This document shows positions 36,324 to 43,126 of a stretch of 64,000 nucleotides of DNA, piece by piece. The notes under the pieces are model-generated. The model did no database searches. It was given only the letters and a program-made list of their open reading frames with translations, and was not told the origin of the DNA. The number at the start of each line of letters is the position of its first letter. Position 1 is the stretch's first letter. This DNA is from CAZWRV01 sp964636325. Its GTDB lineage: Bacteria > Verrucomicrobiota > Lentisphaeria > Victivallales > GWF2-50-93. The stretch lies in the NCBI GenBank assembly GCA_964636325.1, contig CAZWRV010000014.1:23462-87461 (forward strand). Reading direction: 5' to 3'. The position numbers and the translations under genes are program-made.

Positions 36324-37031
36324 TCACTGCTGCGACTCGGCGTAGGTCCACCAGGTGCTGTTATAGCTGTTGGAGTCGAGCATGAAGTTTTTCCTGCTCA
36401 CGAACTTGATATGGCTGTCAAGATAGTAGACGTTGCTTCCGTATAGCTGCCTGTGCGGGACTGTGTCGTCCTTGTGGTCGGGATCAAGGTTGTCCGGATA
36501 ATACATGCAGGCCACCATTGGAGTATTCGCATTTATCTGATAGATGCTCGTGGATCCGAAACGCGGCCAGGGCCCTGATCCGCCGGCGGCTTCCGGCCTG
36601 TTCGTCTGCCTCTGCGTGTATGAGAACATCCCGAAATAGGGGAAGTAGTTGTTCTTGAAGTCGCCGAGTGCGGTCTTCATCCTGTATCCGGTTGTCACCT
36701 GGCCGGGGCAGTAGAAGATGTCCGCCATGTTCTTTTCAAAATATCCGGACGGGAAAAGCGTGCCGAGGTACATCGGGACATATTCGTAGGAGCTTATGTA
36801 TCCGCCCACTATCCCGGTCGTCCTGGCGGGGATGAAGAGATCGAAGTCGTTCATGTAGTGCTGGAAGCCGAGCCCGATCTGGCGCAGGCTTGAGACACAG
36901 GTTATGCTCTTGGCCATCTCCCTGGATCTCTGGAGGCCCGGCAGGAGTATCGCCATCAGGATGGCGATTATCGCGATTACGACCAGGAGTTCGATCAGTG
37001 TAAACCTGCCTTTGCGCCGCGTGATCTTCAT
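36324..37031 (-). CDS. prepilin-type (DUF1559-like) protein
   Basis: A 235-aa protein beginning MKITRRKGRFTLIELLVV. The helix FTLIELLVVIAIIAILMA starts at residue 10, and the residue before it is Arg, not Gly. The rest is a Tyr-rich globular domain (FQHYMNDFDLFIPARTTG, YFEKNMADIFYCPGQVTTGY), and SNVYYLDSHIKFV takes the place of the usual C-terminal H...DG motif. AGGAGG lies 6 bases ahead of ATG 37031; the longer frame to 37235 runs through a repeat and is rejected. It lies downstream of a copy of the dispersed leader element. Function is unknown. Confidence 0.87.
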   Translation of the reverse strand: MKITRRKGRFTLIELLVVIAIIAILMAILLPGLQRSREMAKSITCVSSLRQIGLGFQHYMNDFDLFIPARTTGIVGGYISSYEYVPMYLGTLFPSGYFEKNMADIFYCPGQVTTGYRMKTALGDFKNNYFPYFGMFSYTQRQTNRPEAAGGSGPWPRFGSTSIYQINANTPMVACMYYPDNLDPDHKDDTVPHRQLYGSNVYYLDSHIKFVSRKNFMLDSNSYNSTWWTYAESQQ

Positions 37032-37181
37032 GGCATCCCTCCTTTTATGCTCCTTTAGGCCGAAAAATTTACTTTTTGATTGCTGAGATTTTGGAATATG
37101 CTTCGCATTCTGAGAGACCGCCGATACCGAGGTATCGAAGGTTCTCGAAGGGTGCGGAGCAAAACGAAAAGACCGCAACCG

Positions 37182-37319
37182 CCTTGCGGCGGGCATCTTT
37201 GGGCCATATTTTTCCGTTCCTTCCTCGGACGACATTCATGTCGCCCCTCGGTCGGAACGAAAAAATCCAATCCCAAATCTTGCTCGTCAAAATGTAAATT
37301 TTCACGCTAAAGGAGTATA
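37182..37319 (-). repeat. dispersed leader element, copy 2 (extended)
   Basis: 37216-37319 repeats 10433-10536 almost base for base, and 37182-37215 extends the similarity to the copy at 60806-60834 (AAAATATGGCCCAAAGATG in the sense of the gene). The 43-bp core GTTCC...GGAAC is 37216-37258. In the sense of the pseudopilin gene (start 37031) it lies ~150 bases upstream. The 347-base gap 37032-37378 is largely explained by this element and the 9-bp array after it. Confidence 0.72.
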
Positions 37320-37322
37320 TCT

Positions 37323-37358
37323 GTCAGACGAGTCGGACAAGTCTGGCATGTCCGACCT
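37323..37358. repeat. phased 9-bp array
   Basis: GTCAGACGA, GTCGGACAA, GTCTGGCAT, GTCCGACCT: four nonamers with core GTCNG(A/G)C. It lies 20 bases beyond the stop of the 475-residue unknown gene. Confidence 0.75.
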
Positions 37359-37378
37359 TTGAAATTCCTGCTTGCCTG

Positions 37379-38806
37379 CTACACCTTCTCCAGCCTGGCG
37401 TCGTCGAACCATGCCGTGCCCAGGCCGTGCAGGACGAACTGGGGCATCACGTAGCTCTCCTCCTCGGTGTTCAGCTCGACCTGGAGGAGCGTCCAGCCCT
37501 TCGTTCCTGAAATCTGCTCCGACTGCGCGATGTCGATGATGTTGGTATAGCCGTATTCGAAGCTGAACAGTTCGAGCCTGGCGAACCTTTCGACCTTCTT
37601 CGTCCTTACCCAGCAGCTGAACCTGTAGAACGAATACGGCTCCACGTCGAAGACCGCGCCGCAAGGAAAGAGCTTGACCTTCCTGTTTGCGACGTCTCCG
37701 ACGAGTTTTATGCTTCTTTTCCCGCTATGCGCGCATCCAGAATCCCAGAAGATGTTCCTCGAATCCTTTGGAATTTCAATTATGGGGCAGTCCTCGGGCG
37801 CCCACGGGTCGACCGCCTTCTCGAAGGAATTTAAGACGCCCGGATGGAACGGGAGCGTTACGGAGCTGTTGTGCCATTTCGTAGGTTTCACCGGATCCTC
37901 GGCGGAACCGAGGAACCTTTTTGCGAGCTTCGCATCCAGATTCACTATCTCAAGTGACATTTCATAATGGAAATATCCATCCTTGCCGAGGTTGTCCTGG
38001 CCCGCCGCGTTCCAGCAGATGTGCTCGTCGAAGAGCTGGCTGCATGTCGCGATCCAGATCGGAATGTTGGTGCGGTGCACCATGATTGCGGGATTGAACG
38101 ACTTGTGCGCGGCGTAGCCGACCCAGCCCTGCGGATATGACAGATGCCTTCCCCTCCAGGGGCCGCCGCCGTTCCTGTAGCCGCCGTAGTCGGTCGCCAT
38201 GAAGAGCGCGTTGGAGTGGACGATCCTGCGCAGCTTGCCGTCGGCGTTCTCCCATATGGAATGCGTCCAGCGCCGCTTCTTCTCGCAGGAGGCCAAAGCT
38301 CCGGCCGTCATCAGGTTGAAGCCCTCCATCCCGTCGTTGTCCATCTTCCTAGCGTGGACTTCGACGAGGTACCGGTACCTTGCCCACTGCGGATCGTAGA
38401 TCAGCCGGATATTCCAGACGCCGAATTCGCCCTCCGGACCGTCGAAGCGCACCTCGGCTTCGAGTTCGGCGCCGCCGCTCTTCTTCCACTTCCATTTGAT
38501 TGCCTTCTCAAGATCGGGGTATGCCTTGTGCCAGTGCCTCGGCCAGCCCTGCATACCGAAGTTGATGAACGTGTTGTGGACGGTATGAAGGTCGACGACC
38601 TTCAGCGGAGGGTTTTCGTTCGCCTTCTCGTCCGGCTCGAACGGCGAGAAGGACCAGATATCGAGTGCCATCGGCATGAAGACTGCGATATCCTTCCCTC
38701 CGTCGGCAATCATCCAGCCGAGCCTGTCCTTCCTGATCCTGAATTCCGGTCTGTGCCCGGCCGGGGTCTTCTTACGGAAGCTGTCCATTATCCTCTGGTA
38801 TTCCAT
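37379..38806 (-). CDS. uncharacterised protein with C-terminal carbohydrate-binding-like fold
   Basis: A 475-aa protein of unknown family without a signal peptide. Residues ~10-350 are beta-rich with many Trp/Tyr (FINFGMQGWPRHWHKAY, FGVWNIRLIYDPQWARYRYL, GRHLSYPQGWVGYAAHKSF), suggesting a large beta-sandwich of the kind seen in carbohydrate-active proteins. Residues ~360-475 resemble a CBM4/9-like jelly roll: the HSGKRSIKLVG opening and an ending TAWFDDARLEKV are typical of that fold. The catalytic role is unknown. The start is weakly supported (AAGAAG upstream). Upstream it has a 12-bp repeated array that may be an operator. It is separated from the pseudopilin by the leader element. Confidence 0.65.
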   Translation of the reverse strand: MEYQRIMDSFRKKTPAGHRPEFRIRKDRLGWMIADGGKDIAVFMPMALDIWSFSPFEPDEKANENPPLKVVDLHTVHNTFINFGMQGWPRHWHKAYPDLEKAIKWKWKKSGGAELEAEVRFDGPEGEFGVWNIRLIYDPQWARYRYLVEVHARKMDNDGMEGFNLMTAGALASCEKKRRWTHSIWENADGKLRRIVHSNALFMATDYGGYRNGGGPWRGRHLSYPQGWVGYAAHKSFNPAIMVHRTNIPIWIATCSQLFDEHICWNAAGQDNLGKDGYFHYEMSLEIVNLDAKLAKRFLGSAEDPVKPTKWHNSSVTLPFHPGVLNSFEKAVDPWAPEDCPIIEIPKDSRNIFWDSGCAHSGKRSIKLVGDVANRKVKLFPCGAVFDVEPYSFYRFSCWVRTKKVERFARLELFSFEYGYTNIIDIAQSEQISGTKGWTLLQVELNTEEESYVMPQFVLHGLGTAWFDDARLEKV

Positions 38807-38858
38807 ATCTTCTTACGCTTTCTTTGAAATCTGCGGACTTCGCGGCATGATCCGCCGC

Positions 38859-38906
38859 CATATATATCAGTTATTTTATCAGTTTATTTAACAGTTATAT
38901 TATCAG
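38859..38906. repeat. 12-bp tandem array upstream of the 475-aa gene
   Basis: The trinucleotide CAG recurs at exactly 12-base intervals (ending 38870, 38882, 38894, 38906). The last three units are TTATTTTATCAG, TTTATTTAACAG and TTATATTATCAG. The array is AT-rich and lies 53-100 bases upstream of the minus-strand start at 38806, so it could be an operator or an UP-type element. Confidence 0.7.
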
Positions 38907-38931
38907 CAGAGCCAGTTTTTTCAAGCGGAAT

Positions 38932-39181
38932 TCAAGTTTTCATGGACTTTTGGCGGAATTGCATAGCGCCCGGCGGAAAGTATATTTCGCCATGGCTCCA
39001 AGGATTTTCAAAGCTACGCTCGACGACTGCCAAGGCATATACGATCTCATGTTCGTGCCCGGTCTTGCGAATATTGTTGATTACCGCATTCCTTATGCAG
39101 TTGTCGTAGAAATAGACCTTCCCGCTCTTCTTGATCTCGTTGCGGAGGTTCCTCGAAAGAGACTTCAGCCTTAAGAGGGCG
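38932..39181 (-). pseudogene. remnant of an AAA/DUF4143-type ATPase
   Basis: The fragment reads LKSLSRNLRNEIKKSGKVYF and YDNCIRNAVINNIRKTG, the strand-turn motif near the C-terminal domain of DUF4143/AAA ATPases (in intact proteins YFYDNGIRNA is followed by a long C-terminal portion). After this block the reading frame becomes unrelated (HGEIYFPPGAMQF). The walker motifs and most of the protein are absent. It lies directly beyond the stop of the sensor gene. Confidence 0.6.
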
Positions 39182-41044
39182 TCATTTGTTTTCGGCGGTC
39201 TCTTTTCCAAAACCGAAATCAGGATAAAGCTTTTTCATGCATTCGGGGCATATGCCGTGGGTGAACCTTGCGTCGGAATGCGACAGTATATAACTTTCAA
39301 TCTGCTCCCAGAAGCCTTTGTCGTCGCGTATTTTCTTGCAGGAGGCGCAGATGGGGATCATGCCCTTCAATGTCTTGACTTCGGCGAGGGACTGCTTGAG
39401 CTCGGAAATCAGTCTCTCGCGTTCGAACTCCAGGCGCTTCCTGTCGGTTATGTCCTGGAAGGAACCCCTGAGCACTACGATATTGCCGTCTTTCACTTCG
39501 GCCTCGCCTATGGCCCTCACCCATAGATTCCTTCCTTTTGCAGTGGAGAACGGCAGTTCCAGGTCGAAAGGCTGGCCAGTTTCCGAAAGCTTGCGGACGG
39601 CCTCCTCGATTACCGGCCTGGCTTCGGGCGCATAGAAACTCAGGCCCAGCGCAAGGTCAATCTGGCTGTCGGGTGGAAGTTCGTGGATGCGGTACACCTC
39701 TTTCGTACATACGACGCGCTTGGTCGCCGGGTCGAGCTCCCATCCGCCGACTTTCGCCATTTCCCCGGTCTTGTCCAGCAGGAACTGTTTTTCGGCCAGA
39801 TCGGCCGCGATTGCCTTTCTCAAGGATATTTCCTGAAGATATTTTCTGTTCAGGGAATTGATGTCGTCGAAGGCCTTGCGAAGGCGGGTATAGCCGAGGA
39901 TTTCGTTCTTGAGGACGTGTGCCGCAAAGCTGTAGAACACGTTCAGGGCCTCTTTGAGCTCCTCGGATGAGAGTATAAGCCTCCGGACTGCGACGACTCC
40001 GACGACTTCTTTGCCGACGATGAGAGGCACGGCCCAGTCGAACGCCTTTGTGAACTCCTTTGTGGTCATTCCGCTTTCCTGGAATTGGTGTTCCGCCTCT
40101 AAAAACTTCCCTGTCTCGTATGCCTTGGCCGGCAAGTCGTCTTCGATCCGCTCGATCTCGCGCTGGCCGGAGAAAAGATCCTGCATGAAAAGTTTGTCGT
40201 CTATCCGGTAGTAAAACGCTATGTTAGTGCCGCCGAGGAGCCCCACTAGTATCTGCAGCATTTTTTCTATCGCGTTATCCAGGCCTGAGGCTGTCGCAAG
40301 CTGCCTTATGATCTCGTTTATCAATTGAAGCTGAGCCTTTTCCCTTGCGAGGTTCGCGACTCGGTTCTCCAGGACAGAGTGCCGCCTCGTCATTGCATGG
40401 CGGCCGTAGCCGGAACAGTATTTCGTCTCTGCCGCCTCGACCGCGCTCGTGAGCGTCTTTTCAAGATTGTCGAGCGAGGCCTCGATCCATTGCAGCGGAA
40501 GGCCGACCTTCTCGGCGGCATGCTCCGCTTCCTCCTTGAAGGTGCCGGAACAAGGCGTCTTGACGGCAAGGATGTATTTCCGGTCGCCCTGGAAGACCGA
40601 CCTGGCTATTTCAGGGTTCATGGAGAAGGTCTCCCCGACTACGGCGTCCCACCTGCGGGCCCATTCCTCGAGGAGGAAAAACGCGCCCTGTGAAAGGTGT
40701 CTAGTGAAAAGCTCCCGGCCCAGGAGCATTTCGACGCAGTTCTGGCCGTGAATCCTCGTGACGTCGGCCAGCGAGAGAAGCTTGTCCATAAGCGGATGGC
40801 ATTCGCCGTAAAGGACTACGACCTCCCTGTCCCTGTTCGCGGCCAGGGCGCTTATCAGGGAGCAGGACAGTTTCTCAAAATTGACATGCAGCGAGGAGTC
40901 GAGGAACAGCGTGTCGAGAGCCCAATTGTTCTTAAGGATAACCGCCTCGATTTCCCTTTTGAGGATGCCGCATCCGATAAGCAAGGGTCTTTCCCCGAGG
41001 TCGGCTCCGCCTCCGGCGGCCTTATCTGATCGTCCCGTATTCAT
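39182..41044 (-). CDS. DUF1638-GAF-PAS sensor protein with C-terminal cysteine module
   Basis: A 620-aa cytoplasmic protein. Residues ~20-200 are a DUF1638 domain (PLLIGCGILKREIEAVI, VVLYGECHPLMDKLL). A coiled-coil-like segment leads to a GAF domain (~235-395: LVGLLGGTNIAFYYRID, WAVPLIVGKEVVGVVAV), then a PAS domain (~435-555: VGGWELDPATKRVVCTKEVY, GSFQDITDRKR). The last ~45 residues carry IPICASCKKIRDDKGFW and HGICPECMKK, a CxxC...CxxC module found at the end of many sensor proteins. There is no kinase domain. ATG 41044 has GAGG upstream; the longest frame begins at TTG. It overlaps the preceding UroD gene by 23 bases, so it is almost certainly translated with that gene. Sensing of a corrinoid or methyl-donor state is inferred. 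Confidence 0.82.
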   Translation of the reverse strand: MNTGRSDKAAGGGADLGERPLLIGCGILKREIEAVILKNNWALDTLFLDSSLHVNFEKLSCSLISALAANRDREVVVLYGECHPLMDKLLSLADVTRIHGQNCVEMLLGRELFTRHLSQGAFFLLEEWARRWDAVVGETFSMNPEIARSVFQGDRKYILAVKTPCSGTFKEEAEHAAEKVGLPLQWIEASLDNLEKTLTSAVEAAETKYCSGYGRHAMTRRHSVLENRVANLAREKAQLQLINEIIRQLATASGLDNAIEKMLQILVGLLGGTNIAFYYRIDDKLFMQDLFSGQREIERIEDDLPAKAYETGKFLEAEHQFQESGMTTKEFTKAFDWAVPLIVGKEVVGVVAVRRLILSSEELKEALNVFYSFAAHVLKNEILGYTRLRKAFDDINSLNRKYLQEISLRKAIAADLAEKQFLLDKTGEMAKVGGWELDPATKRVVCTKEVYRIHELPPDSQIDLALGLSFYAPEARPVIEEAVRKLSETGQPFDLELPFSTAKGRNLWVRAIGEAEVKDGNIVVLRGSFQDITDRKRLEFERERLISELKQSLAEVKTLKGMIPICASCKKIRDDKGFWEQIESYILSHSDARFTHGICPECMKKLYPDFGFGKETAENK

Positions 41045-42056
41045 ATGCGGCCTCAAGCATCGTCCTGATGTTCTTCTCCGGGATGGCCAACGGCATCACT
41101 AGGGTTCCGAAGAAGAATCCGCCGCCCGGCATCCCGGCTTCAAGCATCCTTCTCACTTCGGCCCTGATTTCGTCCTCCGTCCAGTCAATCAGCCTTATGT
41201 CGTTGATGACGCCTGCGCATATGGCCCTTCCGGCGATTATGTTTTTCGCCTCCGCGATGTCGTCCAGGGGGCTCAGGTAGAAGGCGGATATGCCTGTCCT
41301 TCTTATGACCCTGTCTATGACGCGGTTCATCCTTGCGCCCCCGCAGTAGTACACTACGCCGTCCGTCCCGAAGGCCTTCAGGTCCTTTTCCATCCATTCC
41401 AGCGAGATATCCTCAAAGACCCTGTCCGTCACGAAGTCGGTTGACCCGAAAGGGTTTGAATAGACGAAGATGTCGGCTCCGGCGTCCCTGTACGCACGTA
41501 TCTCCCTGCGGAAGAACTCGGAGCACTTCTCAAGAAGAAGGCTTCTAAGCTCGGGCGGCCCGGCAAACAGGAACTCCATCCACTTGTCCATGCCCATCAG
41601 TATGGAAGGGAGCGTCATGGACGAGGTTATATACGAGCATATCGGGTATTTGCCCCCGGCTTCTGCCCTGAGCATCTTCAAGGCCTTGCGGGGCTCCTCG
41701 AACGCCGGATGGGAGAGGATATCCGAGGGAATCTCCAGGGATTCGATGTCGGAATATTTCTTTATGACCATCTCTCCGACGTTGGGGGGGCCGTCGGCGG
41801 AGAAGATTATCCTCCTGCATCCTAGAAGCTCGGCCTCCTTGCCGACATAGAAGAGGCTCCATACGTTGTCGTAGCCGTATTTGCGCCTCATCAGCAGCTG
41901 CGCCTCCGCGACTTTCGCGCCGTCCGAGTAGAACTCCTTCAGGCTGACGCCAAGTTCCTTGGCGCCCTGATCAAGCAGGTTGCAGAAGACCGGTATCCTG
42001 TCCGCCCGGAGCCCCTTGGCCACCGCCGAGAGCCTTTCGACGCCGTTCAACATCAT
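41022..42056 (-). CDS. uroporphyrinogen-decarboxylase-family (MtaA/MtbA-like) methyltransferase
   Basis: A 344-aa protein of the URO-D fold as used in corrinoid methyltransfer (MtaA/MtbA/CmuA type): YGYDNVWSLFYVGKEAELLG, GGKYPICSYITSSMTLPSIL, ADIFVYSNPFGSTDFVTDRV, AEAKNIIAGRAICAGVINDI. In MtaA the zinc is held by HxC and a late Cys. Here the matching place is VVYYCGGA (Tyr, not His, before xC), and the late region GGGFFFGTLVMPLAIPEKN has no Cys. A demethylase/methyltransferase role is likely from context, though a divergent substrate or inactive paralogue is possible. AGGAGG precedes the ATG, which overlaps the stop of the corrinoid protein gene (ATGA). Confidence 0.83.
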   Translation of the reverse strand: MMLNGVERLSAVAKGLRADRIPVFCNLLDQGAKELGVSLKEFYSDGAKVAEAQLLMRRKYGYDNVWSLFYVGKEAELLGCRRIIFSADGPPNVGEMVIKKYSDIESLEIPSDILSHPAFEEPRKALKMLRAEAGGKYPICSYITSSMTLPSILMGMDKWMEFLFAGPPELRSLLLEKCSEFFRREIRAYRDAGADIFVYSNPFGSTDFVTDRVFEDISLEWMEKDLKAFGTDGVVYYCGGARMNRVIDRVIRRTGISAFYLSPLDDIAEAKNIIAGRAICAGVINDIRLIDWTEDEIRAEVRRMLEAGMPGGGFFFGTLVMPLAIPEKNIRTMLEAAYEYGTIR

Positions 42057-42715
42057 TCCGCCTCCTTAAGCAGCGCCCCTATCACCTTGGCCGCGGTTAT
42101 TCCGTTTTCGGCCCATGCGTCGGCCTCCACCGCCTTGAAGAGCTTTGGATCATACCGGTATGGCGCTCCGCCGACCACAATCTTTATTTTCCCCTCGAGG
42201 CTCCTCTCCTTGAGGATCGCCCTCACCTTCAGGCAGCCATTTTCACCGATGGCGGTGTGCAGCATCATCGAGGATATTCCTATCACACGAGCGTCAAGCC
42301 TGACGGCCTCTTCGACGAACGATGCCGGGGCGACGTTCAGTCCTAGATCCAGCACCTCTATCATGTACGCCTTGAGGCAGCCTGCAACTATCCGCTTGCC
42401 CAGCCCGTGGAAATCTCCATGGGATGTTCCAATGACGATTCTTCCGCCGGACTCGGGTGCGGCTTTGAACTTCGGAACCATCCTGTCGGTTACTTCGGCC
42501 GCGATCTGCGACGCGAGGAAGTGCTGGCAGAGGTTCACGTCGCCCTTCTCGGAAATCCTCCGCATCATGGATTCTATAGACGGCACGACGATTGAAAAGA
42601 CTATCTCCTCGGGAGCTATACCCGATGCGAGCGCCTCTTCCACAATCCGGAACGCGCCGCTGCGGTCGGTGTCGTATACCGCGTTCATATAGGAGTTCCT
42701 GAATCTGTCAAGCAT
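42053..42715 (-). CDS. corrinoid (B12-binding) protein, MtaC/MtbC type
   Basis: A 220-aa two-domain corrinoid protein. Residues ~1-90 form the helical methylcobalamin cap (SGIAPEEIVFSIVVPSIESM, GDVNLCQHFLASQIAAE). Residues ~95-220 are the Rossmann-like B12-binding domain with the lower-ligand motif GDFHGLGKRIV (D-x-H-x-x-G), ISSMML and the VVGGAPY loop. It carries the methyl-corrinoid intermediate between methyl donor and acceptor. It is the first gene of the operon and overlaps the UroD gene. No substrate-specific MtaB/MttB-type component and no RamA-like activator were found in this window, so these must be elsewhere or not needed. Confidence 0.9.
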   Translation of the reverse strand: MLDRFRNSYMNAVYDTDRSGAFRIVEEALASGIAPEEIVFSIVVPSIESMMRRISEKGDVNLCQHFLASQIAAEVTDRMVPKFKAAPESGGRIVIGTSHGDFHGLGKRIVAGCLKAYMIEVLDLGLNVAPASFVEEAVRLDARVIGISSMMLHTAIGENGCLKVRAILKERSLEGKIKIVVGGAPYRYDPKLFKAVEADAWAENGITAAKVIGALLKEAE

Positions 42716-42825
42716 GGCGGCAAACAGGGTTGACGGCAGTATTTTTGTTTTGCAGAAAGAACGATACGGCGATTAACATATTATGCCAAGACAGGAATTC
42801 AATCTCATATGTTCCTAAGACCCGG

Positions 42826-42968
42826 CCGTAATGCCTCAGTCTTACATTCGGGGTCGCTGTCGGTATCGGAATCGGGGTCGAGCTCCAGGTTCTATATTCG
42901 ATTCCGAATAGCGATTCCGACCCCGACACCGATTGTCTTCGAAGAAAGACTGAGGGATTACATCCGGC
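42826..42968. repeat. long imperfect palindrome with mirrored 6-bp arrays
   Basis: The outer arms are CCTCAGTCTT (42834-42843) and AAGACTGAGG (42946-42955); the match extends outward through GGCCGTAAT/ATTAC..GGCC. Inside, 42847-42882 reads as hexamers TTCGGG, GTCGCT, GTCGGT, ATCGGA, ATCGGG, GTCGAG, and 42896-42933 is the reverse sense (TTCCGA, CCCCGA, CACCGA and similar). It occupies much of the 411-base gap before pckG. No gene is seen there. Confidence 0.75.
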
Positions 42969-43072
42969 CACGCATATTTTTAAAAAAAAACGGCGCATTC
43001 GTTTGACATGCTGGATTAGCGCTCAAACTTATGGCACTTTAACCTTTTGGGACAGGCAAAGCCTTTATATCA

Positions 43073-43107
43073 GTTATTGGTTATTTGTTATTGGTTACTG
43101 GTTATCA
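43073..43107. repeat. phased 7-bp array upstream of pckG
   Basis: GTTATTG, GTTATTT, GTTATTG, GTTACTG, GTTATCA: five heptamers with core GTTA. It ends 20 bases before ATG 43127, directly ahead of the ribosome site. Confidence 0.85.
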
Positions 43108-43126
43108 GCAGGAAAGAGAGGGGAAA

